DNA of 64,000 nucleotides, from NCBI GenBank assembly GCA_913056255.1, contig CAJXLN010000008.1, forward strand, positions 1 to 64,000, in the 5' to 3' direction. The notes beneath the pieces were generated by a model that saw only the letters and a program-made list of their open reading frames with translations, ran no database searches and had not been told where the DNA came from. Positions 1 through 7,936 of this stretch are shown here, in pieces (within the stretch, counting starts at the first letter, position 1; every line of letters starts with the position of its first letter). Both the position numbers and the translations under genes were made by a program. Source of the stretch: an uncultured Thermotogae bacterium. GTDB taxonomy: Bacteria; Thermotogota; Thermotogae; Mesoaciditogales; Mesoaciditogaceae.

Positions 1-114
1 TCTGGTGTTGTCGGTTTTTCAAGTGTTTATGCCTTTTTCAATGACCTCACTTTTCCCTTGTGTTAATTTCGTTACTTCCACGCACATTAGGAGTATATAT
101 ATACAAAATATAGA

Positions 115-143
115 TTGAAAAAATCTGCAATAAATGTTAGAAT
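115..143 (+). promoter_or_regulatory. Sigma-70 promoter of the feo operon
   Basis: TTGAAA (115-120) and TAGAAT (138-143) are separated by 17 bases. The -10 hexamer is preceded by TG one base away, giving an extended -10 (TGTTAGAAT). The identical TGTTAGAAT string occurs in the tRNA-Cys promoter of this window. Transcription would start near 150, just before the palindrome at 157-173. Confidence 0.75.
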
Positions 144-156
144 TTTATCGTAGTTG

Positions 157-173
157 TTGAGAGTGGTTCTCAA
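157..173. promoter_or_regulatory. Fur-box-like palindrome (probable iron operator)
   Basis: TTGAGA and TCTCAA form a perfect 6-base inverted repeat around a 5-base centre, ending two bases before the Shine-Dalgarno sequence of feoA. The arrangement resembles known Fur boxes of the TGAGAATGATTCTCA kind, with changes in the centre. It lies just downstream of the predicted transcription start, where a bound repressor would block initiation or elongation. The identity of the regulator (Fur or a DtxR-family protein) is inferred only from the shape and from the genes it precedes. Confidence 0.55.
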
Positions 174-188
174 TAAGGAGTTGATGAA

Positions 189-650
189 ATGATCATAGCA
201 CTTAGAAACTGTCCCGAAAACACGAAATGTACTTTGGTAGACTCTGAAATTCCTGAATCTCTCAAGAATCGCTTGATGGGGATGGGATGGATTCCCGGAA
301 AAACGATCCAAGTTGTACGCCGTGCTCCGATGGGAGATCCGACTATATACCTTGTAGATTCAACCAAAATATTTCTTCGAGAAGAAGAAAGCCGCCTTAT
401 AAGGGTTAAGCCTATTTATCCTGCTCCCCTGTCTGTAGTTGAAAAAGGTACATATGAGATCGTTAAATTCTTCGGTGGTGGGCCACGATTTGTTGAACGT
501 ATAAAAGTAAATGGCTTAGCGATAGGAAAAAGGATTCATGTACTTGATAATGTGCTTAAAGGGAAATTGACCGTCGAAATAGATGGTCATATTTTTAGGA
601 TCGGTAGGAGGCTCTCCGAGAAGATCTTTGTGGGGCCTGTAAATGCCTGA
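189..650 (+). CDS. feoA: FeoA-type protein with two tandem SH3-like domains
   Basis: Cytoplasmic accessory protein of the FeoB ferrous-iron transporter. FeoA proteins are normally about 75-85 residues. This one has 153, and it reads as two FeoA (SH3-like) domains in a row, about 1-72 and 80-150. The first carries the typical block with MGWIPGKTIQVVRRAPMGDP, and the second has a diverged GLAIGKRIHVLDN equivalent followed by GRRLSEKI. The start is ATG 189 after AAGGAG. The last 8 bases overlap feoB, so the two are translationally coupled. It lies under the promoter at 115-143 and the Fur-like palindrome. The family assignment is firm; the meaning of the duplication is unknown. Confidence 0.85.
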   Translation: MIIALRNCPENTKCTLVDSEIPESLKNRLMGMGWIPGKTIQVVRRAPMGDPTIYLVDSTKIFLREEESRLIRVKPIYPAPLSVVEKGTYEIVKFFGGGPRFVERIKVNGLAIGKRIHVLDNVLKGKLTVEIDGHIFRIGRRLSEKIFVGPVNA

Positions 651-2583
651 ATTAAAAGTTGCACTCGTGGGGAATCCAAATGTTGGCAAAACTGCTTTTT
701 TTAATGCCCTTACCGGAGCGCATCAACAAGTAGCTAATTGGCCAGGTGTTACCGTTGAGAAGAAGACAGGATTTTTCAAATGGAAAGACTACACGGTGCA
801 AGTTGTAGATCTCCCAGGAATATACACTCTTCAAGCACGTTCTGCGGACGAACGCGTTTCCAGAGATTTTTTACTCAAAGAACATCCAGATATCGTTTTA
901 AACATAGTGGATGCAACTAACCTCAGCAGGAATCTCTACCTTACCATTCAGCTTTCTGAAATGGGATTGAAAACCGTTCTTGTCCTTAATCAAATGGATG
1001 AAGTGAAGAACATGAACATAAGTCTAAATGCGTCTGAACTCTCCAAGAGATTAGGTATCAAAGTGGTGAAAACAGTTGCAACTAAAGGCGTCAATATAGA
1101 TGAAATAATGGAAGCATGCTTATCTAAGGCCCCAAGAGTGCGCTATAAGATATATCCTGAAGATTTTGAAGCATCTCTTAGAAATTTTGAGAAGATCATT
1201 GCCAATTCTAAGAAATTGAAGGATCTTCCATTGAGATGGCTCGGACTTGCATTTGCAGAGGGAGATGAACTGGCAAGATCCATTCTGGAAAAATCAGATC
1301 TTTTAGGAGAAGCGACAAAATCTTTCTCATTCGAAGATGAAAATATTTCTTTGATCGTGGCGCGTTCTCGATATGAATTCATATCTTCCGTATTGAAGCA
1401 AGTTGAAAAACGCCCTGTGAGAAGTTGGACGATATCTGATGCTTTCGATCACGTTTTTACTCACAAGATATTAGGGCTTCCGCTTTTTATATCGATTATG
1501 TGGATGATGTTTCAGTTCGCTTTTTCCGCATCAACACCTTTAAGCCTTCTCATAAGTGATGGTTTTGATCTTCTTGGAAAATACGCCCATGAAATTCCAG
1601 GATGGGCAGGTTCTCTCATTGGTGATGGATTGATATCCGGCGTTGGTTCTGTTCTTGTCTTCGTTCCACTGATTTTTTTCCTTTTTTTTGCCATGGGTTT
1701 GCTTGAAGACTCTGGTTACATGTCGCGTGCGGCTTTTTTGATAGACAGAATCATGCATAAATTCAAATTGAGTGGTAAGGCTTTCATCCCCATGATGCTT
1801 GGATTTGGATGCAATGCGTCGGCTATAATGACCACACGTACAATAGAAAGTGAAAAAGAAAGGCTGATATCCATTCTCATAAATCCATTTACGAGTTGCA
1901 GTGCGAGACTTCCAGTTTACGCTGTTATATCAGCCGCATTTTTTGGCAAATTCGCCGGGCTTACCATATTTTCGATTTACATCGTAAGTATCACTTTTGC
2001 GCTTACAACAGCCGTAATTCTCAACTTTATCCTTAGAAACAAAGAGAGCTCCCCTTTAACCATGGAAATGTCAAGATATCAGACACCAACTGCAAAAGGA
2101 CTTTGGCTGTATACCTGGTCAAAAGGAAAGCACTTCTTAAAAAAAGCAGGAGGCATAATACTTGGTGCAACAGTGCTGGTTTGGCTTCTTTCAAATATAC
2201 CAATAGGCGCCCCACTGGCGAACTCGTGGGCAGCTCAAATTGGTAAGACTATCGCGCCTTTATTTGCACCTCTGCATTTTGATTGGCATATAACACTTGC
2301 CCTCATATTCGGTGGAATAGCCAAAGAGGTAACCGTCACCACGCTCGGCACCTTTGCTGGAGGAAATATCACGTCTTTTCTTAAAGCAACGATCAATCCA
2401 GTTGACGCTTACGCATTGATGCTTTTCGTTTTAATATACATACCTTGCGTTGCTACTCAAGCGGTTATGAAAATGGAAACGGGAAGTTATAAGTGGCCGA
2501 TCTTTTCTGTTCTATGGAGCTTATCAAGTGCTTACGTTATTGCTTTAGGATTTGAAACAATCGCACATTTGGTGGTGGGATAA
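643..2583 (+). CDS. feoB: Ferrous iron transport protein B (GTPase permease)
   Basis: Inner-membrane Fe(II) uptake protein. The N-terminal G domain has G1 GNPNVGKT (residues 10-17), G3 DLPG and G4 NQMD, followed by a helical spacer. From about residue 270 come the hydrophobic membrane segments with the conserved blocks GFGCNASAIMTTR and NPFTSCSARLPVY, which belong to the Gate (nucleoside-recognition) domains. At 646 residues it is full length for the short FeoB type. It overlaps feoA by 8 bases, and its stop codon directly abuts the start of the next gene. FeoA and the small membrane protein that follows are the likely partners. Confidence 0.95.
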   Translation: MPELKVALVGNPNVGKTAFFNALTGAHQQVANWPGVTVEKKTGFFKWKDYTVQVVDLPGIYTLQARSADERVSRDFLLKEHPDIVLNIVDATNLSRNLYLTIQLSEMGLKTVLVLNQMDEVKNMNISLNASELSKRLGIKVVKTVATKGVNIDEIMEACLSKAPRVRYKIYPEDFEASLRNFEKIIANSKKLKDLPLRWLGLAFAEGDELARSILEKSDLLGEATKSFSFEDENISLIVARSRYEFISSVLKQVEKRPVRSWTISDAFDHVFTHKILGLPLFISIMWMMFQFAFSASTPLSLLISDGFDLLGKYAHEIPGWAGSLIGDGLISGVGSVLVFVPLIFFLFFAMGLLEDSGYMSRAAFLIDRIMHKFKLSGKAFIPMMLGFGCNASAIMTTRTIESEKERLISILINPFTSCSARLPVYAVISAAFFGKFAGLTIFSIYIVSITFALTTAVILNFILRNKESSPLTMEMSRYQTPTAKGLWLYTWSKGKHFLKKAGGIILGATVLVWLLSNIPIGAPLANSWAAQIGKTIAPLFAPLHFDWHITLALIFGGIAKEVTVTTLGTFAGGNITSFLKATINPVDAYALMLFVLIYIPCVATQAVMKMETGSYKWPIFSVLWSLSSAYVIALGFETIAHLVVG

Positions 2584-2964
2584 ATGGCAATTTTATCAAT
2601 TGCAATGACCGTTGGATATGTACTTCTCGGAACTTCAATGATATTAGGTGCGAATTACATGGATGCCTTTGTGGCTTTTAGCGTATCGTCTGTTTTTATA
2701 TTTGGATTGACTGATATCTTTTCCAGCAAGAAACGTGGAATGGCGCATGTTTTAACCGGCGGGCTGATGGGTACTATCTTCACTGCTTACTACGCGATCG
2801 AATATATTTCTTCTGGTTTTAACTCCTTAATTTCAAGTGGATTTTGGAGCAGTTCCAGTTTGATAACCTTTCTTGGTACAATAGTTTTAGGAGTGGTAAG
2901 TGTCGTGTGTTTGATAATATCAAAAAAAAGCTTCAAAAGTGCTAAAATGAAAAAAGGAGGTTGA
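2584..2964 (+). CDS. Small four-helix membrane protein downstream of feoB
   Basis: 126 residues with four hydrophobic segments (about 2-24, 29-48, 54-77 and 88-112) and a short basic C-terminal tail, KSFKSAKMKKGG. The ATG follows the feoB stop codon with no spacer, so translation is probably coupled. No family is recognised and it does not look like FeoC, which is a small soluble winged-helix protein. Position suggests a role in assembly or control of the iron permease, but nothing in the sequence proves that. Confidence 0.7.
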   Translation: MAILSIAMTVGYVLLGTSMILGANYMDAFVAFSVSSVFIFGLTDIFSSKKRGMAHVLTGGLMGTIFTAYYAIEYISSGFNSLISSGFWSSSSLITFLGTIVLGVVSVVCLIISKKSFKSAKMKKGG

Positions 2965-2969
2965 TCACA

Positions 2970-3194
2970 ATGAGAGTAGAACCCGTTAATTTTCCGTCGG
3001 TAAATAGAGTCATTCCCACCGTAGTCAATCCTGTGAGGTCTGTAACCCAGGCTCCAAAAAGTGGAATAAGACCTGAAGACTTCAACGATTTGCTGAAGAT
3101 GACTATGTATAACCGCAAAGGTCAGCTTCACGGGGGAATGACAACTACTCTTTCTGAGCTCTTTACCGGATCAAAAATGGATACCAGGGCTTGA
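2970..3194 (+). CDS. Small unknown protein, last gene of the feo operon
   Basis: 74 residues, no signal peptide and no membrane segment. The ATG at 2970 is chosen because AGGAGG (2955-2960) sits 9 bases upstream; an in-frame TTG at 2961 is too close to that site. The C-terminal half contains GIRPEDFNDLLKMTMYNRKG and LSELFTG, which suggest a short amphipathic helical protein. No family is recognised. The stop codon lies inside the -35 element of the following tRNA-Cys promoter. Confidence 0.6.
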   Translation: MRVEPVNFPSVNRVIPTVVNPVRSVTQAPKSGIRPEDFNDLLKMTMYNRKGQLHGGMTTTLSELFTGSKMDTRA

Positions 3195-3219
3195 CGTAAA
3201 AGCCTTAAAATGTTAGAAT
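3191..3219 (+). promoter_or_regulatory. Promoter of tRNA-Cys
   Basis: TTGACG (3191-3196), a 17-base spacer and TAGAAT (3214-3219) with an extended TG. The -35 hexamer overlaps the stop codon of the preceding gene. Spacing places the start of transcription a few bases before the tRNA. Confidence 0.75.
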
Positions 3220-3231
3220 CTTAGCAGATCT

Positions 3232-3308
3232 GGCGACGTAGCCAAGGGGTCAAAGGCGAGGGTCTGCAAAATCCTTATTCGTGGGTTCAAATCCCACCGT
3301 CGCCTCCA
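3232..3308 (+). tRNA. tRNA-Cys (anticodon GCA)
   Basis: The acceptor stem GGCGACG (3232-3238) pairs with CGTCGCC (3298-3304). The discriminator is T, as expected for tRNA-Cys, and CCA (3306-3308) is encoded. The anticodon GCA is at 3266-3268 in the loop CTGCAAA, and the T-arm contains GGTTCAAATCC. A terminator follows. Confidence 0.95.
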
Positions 3309-3337
3309 TTGTTAAACACAAGAATGATGTGAACCAT

Positions 3338-3366
3338 CCTCAGCTGAAGCTGGGGTTTTTGTTTTT
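3338..3366 (+). terminator. Rho-independent terminator after tRNA-Cys
   Basis: CCTCAGC (3338-3344), the loop TGAA and GCTGGGG (3349-3355) form a 7-pair stem with one G-T pair, followed directly by TTTTTGTTTTT. Confidence 0.85.
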
Positions 3367-3552
3367 CACAGATCATTGCCTTCTTAAACAGGTCTTACGT
3401 GAGCCACGCAGTGTTGAATTTCGTTGAATCCTGACATTTCCTCTTGCTCTCGAAGATCATTACATGATGTGAAAGCGATGTGAAAATTTCGAACCACTTT
3501 CTGAAGGTTAAGTCGAAAGTTATGATGAACAAAATTTTTGGAGGTGGTTTAA

Positions 3553-4242
3553 GTGAAAAAGTTTTTAGTGTTACTTTTAGTACCCCTGTTAATCTCAGCG
3601 GCTTTTGCTGGGAACATCACGCTCTCTCAAACAGCCAAGTTGGAACTTCAAACCAAGGTTCTCTATGCCATGAATTACTTGAAGTTTACCTCAACACAGG
3701 CTTCAGCCATTGCTCAAAATATGAAAAAATTCAAAGTAGCCGTGAATTCGCTTGAGAATGACAGAATTAAAGAGTTGACCATGCTGCGCGATGCTTTGAT
3801 CAAAAACGATGAAACGCAGATATCGATGGCGAAAAAGATGATCGCGGAAACTGATAAAAAATACGAAAAAACAACTCTCGATTTTGTTAATTCAATTAAA
3901 TCTATCATCACATTGGAACAAGCAGAACGCGCGAAAGCGATTTTTGAAAAGGAAAAACTACTTTTCTCGAGAAAACAAATGCCTTTCATGAATCAAATCA
4001 GAAATCCAAAGAATCAGAATCAACAACCGATGAATCAACTAAGAAATCCTGAGAATCAACCGAAACAACAACTTCCACACCCTTATGCAACAAAGCAGAA
4101 TCAGAGAACAATGAAAGCACGCTCTGCTACTGGTATCGAAGAATTCGGTCTCATGATGAGAAAAACGGAGTTCATACATTCATTAGTGAACTCTGACATT
4201 TACAACGTTTTGCTCAAAACGATTGAATTGAAGGCGAAATGA
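3553..4242 (+). CDS. Secreted Spy/CpxP-like (LTxxQ-type) protein
   Basis: 229 residues beginning with a clear signal peptide (cleavage probably after SAAFA, residue 19). The mature part is a long helical, charged region ending in ITLEQAERAKAIF, which resembles the LTxxQ motif of periplasmic Spy/CpxP chaperone-like proteins. A low-complexity stretch rich in N, Q and P follows, with imperfect repeats of the form MNQIRNPKNQ / MNQLRNPENQ. The start is GTG 3553 behind GGAGGTGG. The gene converges on the TPR gene, and their coding ends overlap by 29 bases. The function is inferred from overall architecture only. Confidence 0.6.
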   Translation: MKKFLVLLLVPLLISAAFAGNITLSQTAKLELQTKVLYAMNYLKFTSTQASAIAQNMKKFKVAVNSLENDRIKELTMLRDALIKNDETQISMAKKMIAETDKKYEKTTLDFVNSIKSIITLEQAERAKAIFEKEKLLFSRKQMPFMNQIRNPKNQNQQPMNQLRNPENQPKQQLPHPYATKQNQRTMKARSATGIEEFGLMMRKTEFIHSLVNSDIYNVLLKTIELKAK

Positions 4243-5830
4243 TCGATTCGAATATTTTTAGCTTCACTTGAGATGTTCCTATAGATTTGAGAAATTCGAG
4301 AGGATTTTTGTGCCCTTCCAACGCCAGAAATACCGATGTGAAAAACTCTGCGGCGTCTGGAGGGGCAGTTATTTTTTTTGGAGCACTTTCTTCAATATCG
4401 AAATGTTCTTCATCGATTGTTTTTACAATGAATTTTCCAAGTCTCCAGGATATGTCAGTTATGGATGCAGTCACATTTTCAAGACTCTCCGTGAAACCCA
4501 TTTTGAAAGCATTTACGTGTAGGTACATTCTATACAGAAAGATAAAAAGTGCGACAGTGTCGATTGAACCGGAAAATGCCATTGCGGCTTGTGTGAGACT
4601 CTTCTCAGCGGAATAAAAATGAGTACCGTGTATTTTCAAAATCTTTGTGAATATGTTCAGCATGGATTCGTCAAAGACCTCACCCTTGGGTACATTACCC
4701 TGCAGCACAAGTTCTACACGCTGGGCGAGTTTTTCGTTTTTAAGATCTAAAAGCTGTGAGAGTTCTGATATATCAATTTCTTTGTGCCAATTGTTTTCTA
4801 AATTCACGAGTTGCTTTCGAGATTCAAAGATTGAATCACTTCTTTCATCACAAATTTCCAGCGCTTTGTCTCTCATCCCATTAAAAGCGAAAACATCCAC
4901 AGCCGCTAACAGAAAGCCTTCTTCTTCGATATTCATTTCAAGACCCACTTCAACTGTATCGAGAGCCTCTTCGTAAAGACCCAACAACTTTTGCAATATA
5001 ACGAGTTCTGTGATGACTTCGGAAGAATTAACACCAGATTTCAACAAATTCTTAAGCAAGTCAAGAGCTTCGAAGAGCTTTCCAAGTCTGTAAAGTGAGT
5101 AAGAGAGATTGTACTTGGTTTGCCAACCACCCTCATTCTTCGCTATAGAAGCTTTTAACTCACGTTCAGCAAGCGAAAATTTTTGAAGTGCGTTGGCTGC
5201 CACACCTATTCTCCAATGAACGGATGGAATATTCGAATCAATTGATAGAGCCTTTTGATAAACCATGATGGCCGATCTCGCATCTCCAAGTTCCATGTAA
5301 GCGTCTCCCATTATGATGTATGAAAGTGTGAAGGATGGATCTCTTTCAATGACGCGCTTACACTCTTCTACAGCTTCATCGAGATCTCTTCTGGCAATGA
5401 GCGTTCGCGCTAGCTCAAGCCTCGCCGGGGAAAAATCCTCGTTCATTTCAAGTGCTTCTCTCAAAAGTACTTCAGAGATTTCGAGATTTTTATTTTCTCT
5501 TTCTATTATACCGAGATGGAAAGGATATCTGTAATCCTTCTTGTATTCACCAGCACGTTTGACGTAATTCCGAGCTTCTTCAAGTTTTCCGTGGTTCACT
5601 GCATCTCTTGCGCGATCGTAGAGTGCGGACAAGAGATATGACATGTAGTAATCGACTTTTTTCCCAACATGCACTTGAGCTTCCAAACCACGCAAGATCA
5701 CCTCTCGAGATAATTTGTTCTCTTCAATTACTTCTTTTAGATCTTCTGCAAGGATTGGAAGTTTTACAGGAAGATTAGACTCTTTTGCTTTTTTAGCATC
5801 AAGCGGAAGGTAAACAATGACAGTTTTCAC
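4214..5830 (-). CDS. TPR-repeat protein
   Basis: 538 residues, cytoplasmic, with no signal peptide. From about residue 70 to 290 it is built of tetratricopeptide repeats, with recognisable units around LGIIERENKNLEISEVLLREA, MGDAYMELGDARSAIMVYQKA and YSLYRLGKLFEALDLLKNL. The C-terminal 200 residues are helical and unassigned. The GTG start overlaps the stop codon of the preceding regulator gene (GTGA), so the two are co-translated and may act together. TPRs usually mediate protein-protein contacts, so it could be a partner of the degenerate NtrC-like protein. Confidence 0.75.
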   Translation of the reverse strand: MKTVIVYLPLDAKKAKESNLPVKLPILAEDLKEVIEENKLSREVILRGLEAQVHVGKKVDYYMSYLLSALYDRARDAVNHGKLEEARNYVKRAGEYKKDYRYPFHLGIIERENKNLEISEVLLREALEMNEDFSPARLELARTLIARRDLDEAVEECKRVIERDPSFTLSYIIMGDAYMELGDARSAIMVYQKALSIDSNIPSVHWRIGVAANALQKFSLAERELKASIAKNEGGWQTKYNLSYSLYRLGKLFEALDLLKNLLKSGVNSSEVITELVILQKLLGLYEEALDTVEVGLEMNIEEEGFLLAAVDVFAFNGMRDKALEICDERSDSIFESRKQLVNLENNWHKEIDISELSQLLDLKNEKLAQRVELVLQGNVPKGEVFDESMLNIFTKILKIHGTHFYSAEKSLTQAAMAFSGSIDTVALFIFLYRMYLHVNAFKMGFTESLENVTASITDISWRLGKFIVKTIDEEHFDIEESAPKKITAPPDAAEFFTSVFLALEGHKNPLEFLKSIGTSQVKLKIFESIISPSIQSF

Positions 5831-6984
5831 TTTTGTTTTTTACCGTCCAATCCGTAGAGTTTTAACTTATTTACAAGTGTTTTTGTGTTCACATCGAGAA
5901 CTTCACATAATTTTTTTCTGTTCCTTCCATGTATCTGAATGGCACGTTTTATCAGTTCTCGCTCAGCCTCTGCCGAAACCATCTTCGTGTATTCCTTCAA
6001 TTTTGGGATCTCTTTCACTTCATCTAATCGATGCTCTATTTTCTCCTCACCGATTGCAATTGACTTACAAAAATCGAAAAACTCCCTCCAATTGCCCCTC
6101 CATTCTGCCTTCTTTATTCTGTTAATTACATCTTGAGATATTTCGACATTTGCGATGAACATCTTCTGTCCTATCATTGAAATGAAAAACCTTAAAATCT
6201 CTGGAAGTGAATCGGCAATCTCACGAATGGGAGGAATTTTCACACGACTTGTACCAACGACTTGAAGTAACATTTCTGGTATATTTTTCGCATTTTCAAA
6301 ATGGAACAACGTTCGCGCTGCACATCTTTCTTTCATATCACTCAAGTAAGGAGAAAATATTCCAAGAGAAGAAGAACGCGCAATTTTAGAAATAGTTTGT
6401 TCTGAACAATTGTCACAGTTCATGAGTACTAAAATTCCATCTTTTGAAAGAAGTGGCGGATGATTATTGGTTCCAAAAATTCTTAACAACGCTTCTTCTT
6501 CAGATATAATACCAAAGTCCACAACTTCATAATTTCCAAGGATTGACGAAAGTATCCAATCTTCTAACAAACCGTCTTCTGCGATCACTATCGAAGTTCT
6601 TGAAGCTGAATATCGTGCCAATTCTCTGTAAACTCTTGCCATTTTAGGTTTCAGCATCACAGGTTCCATTAAAAGGCGTTGTTCTTTCTCTACAGCATCG
6701 ATCTTCTTTCGCTCTTCCATGATCTTACTCAGAAATTCTAGGGATAAGATCAAATCTTCCATACGACAGTTAAGCACGTTATCTACAGGCGTATCACTTG
6801 TGTTCACGATCAAGGTTCCAAACCTGGAAAAGCCCAAAGCCAATTTCACATCCTGAGGATTTTCCACCACTATGACATTCCAAAAACAGGAATAAATCTT
6901 ATCTTTCAAGTTTTCGTAAAGAACCGGTTCGAACTTGCTCAATTTTTTCCCAAAACTTTTCGGAGCCAGAAGATGAATGATCAT
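5827..6984 (-). CDS. NtrC-family regulator with a degenerate, probably inactive AAA+ domain
   Basis: 385 residues. The C-terminus (about 341-380) is a Fis-type helix-turn-helix. Residues 248-312 match the end of the sigma-54 activator AAA+ module, with RVKIPPIREIADSLPEIL and WRGNWREFFDFCKS standing for the RLPPLRER and WPGNVRELENV blocks. The Walker A region is replaced by EDGLLEDWI (136-144), no GAFTGA loop is visible, and the Walker B acidic pair is lost near LVLMNCDN (185-192). It should therefore bind DNA but neither hydrolyse ATP nor remodel sigma-54. AAAGGAGG sits only one base before the ATG at 6984; an ATT two codons later would have ideal spacing, so the start is uncertain. Confidence 0.7.
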   Translation of the reverse strand: MIIHLLAPKSFGKKLSKFEPVLYENLKDKIYSCFWNVIVVENPQDVKLALGFSRFGTLIVNTSDTPVDNVLNCRMEDLILSLEFLSKIMEERKKIDAVEKEQRLLMEPVMLKPKMARVYRELARYSASRTSIVIAEDGLLEDWILSSILGNYEVVDFGIISEEEALLRIFGTNNHPPLLSKDGILVLMNCDNCSEQTISKIARSSSLGIFSPYLSDMKERCAARTLFHFENAKNIPEMLLQVVGTSRVKIPPIREIADSLPEILRFFISMIGQKMFIANVEISQDVINRIKKAEWRGNWREFFDFCKSIAIGEEKIEHRLDEVKEIPKLKEYTKMVSAEAERELIKRAIQIHGRNRKKLCEVLDVNTKTLVNKLKLYGLDGKKQK

Positions 6985-6994
6985 TCCTCCTTTA

Positions 6995-7936
6995 TCAGTC
7001 AGGGATTATGAAGGTCCCAGTTTCTCCGTTAAAAGCTTCTGAAACTTTTTCCAGTGAGGTTATGATGCATTGTCGTTTTGTGGTCTGGACAAATGCTATT
7101 GCAGACTCGATTTTCGGTCCCATGGATCCCTTTGGAAAATGTCCATCTTCCATGTAAGCCTTTGCCTGTGTAACCGTTATTCTATCGAGTGCTTTTTGAT
7201 CGGCTTTTCCGAAATTGATATAAACTTTTTCCACTCCAGTCAGTATTACAAACACATCTACATCAAGCATACGCGCCAAAAGTGATGAAGCACGATCCTT
7301 ATCTATAACCGCTTCAACACCTTCAATACTGCCATCTTCCTTGATCATTACAGGAATGCCGCCTCCACCAACAGTTACCGTTATAATGCCTTTTTTCATG
7401 AGATCACTTATGAGTGATTTTTCCACCACATCGAGTGGTTGAGGCGATGGTACGACTCTTCTGTAGCCTCTTCCGGCGTCTTCCTTTATTTTCCAACCTT
7501 TTTCACGGGCGAGTGTTTCTGCTTCTTCCTTCGTGTAAAAAGGTCCAACCGGTTTCGTGGGATTAAGAAATGCCTCATCATTTGGATCAACGACAACTTG
7601 TGTGACGAGACCTGCACAGTTTCTGTTTATATTACGTTTAATGAGTTGATTTTCAAAAGCTTGAATGATGAGATAACCAAGCATTCCCTGAGTGTATGCA
7701 TCGTTTATGTCAATGGGTAAAGGAGGAATGATCTTTTTTGCATGATCTTGCTGGACCATGAGATTTCCAACTTGTGGACCATTTCCATGAGTGATTACGA
7801 CATTCAAATCATCCAACGCATCAACAAGATATGATGCCGTAGTTCGAAGATTCTTCCTCATGACCTCAGCTGTTGCAGGTTCTTTTGGCCCTTGAATTGC
7901 ATTCCCCCCTATAGCTATAACCGCGCTTTTTTTCAT
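6995..7936 (-). CDS. arcC: Carbamate kinase
   Basis: 313 residues, full length for the amino-acid-kinase fold family. Visible motifs are AIGGNAIQ at the N-terminus, THGNGPQVGNL, VTVGGGGIPV, EAVIDKDRASSLLA and FPKGSMGPKIE. The classical reaction is ADP + carbamoyl phosphate to ATP + carbamate. The start overlaps the end of the phosphate butyryltransferase gene (ATGA), so the two are translationally coupled. No arginine deiminase or ornithine carbamoyltransferase gene is nearby; the context is acyl-CoA and acyl-phosphate metabolism, which leaves the true substrate open. Confidence 0.9.
   Translation of the reverse strand: MKKSAVIAIGGNAIQGPKEPATAEVMRKNLRTTASYLVDALDDLNVVITHGNGPQVGNLMVQQDHAKKIIPPLPIDINDAYTQGMLGYLIIQAFENQLIKRNINRNCAGLVTQVVVDPNDEAFLNPTKPVGPFYTKEEAETLAREKGWKIKEDAGRGYRRVVPSPQPLDVVEKSLISDLMKKGIITVTVGGGGIPVMIKEDGSIEGVEAVIDKDRASSLLARMLDVDVFVILTGVEKVYINFGKADQKALDRITVTQAKAYMEDGHFPKGSMGPKIESAIAFVQTTKRQCIITSLEKVSEAFNGETGTFIIPD

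Noticed and set aside
1-66. Open frame from the left edge ending at TAA 64-66
   Set aside because: Only 21 codons, hydrophobic but without a recognisable family; it could be the end of a gene outside the window, but nothing supports it.
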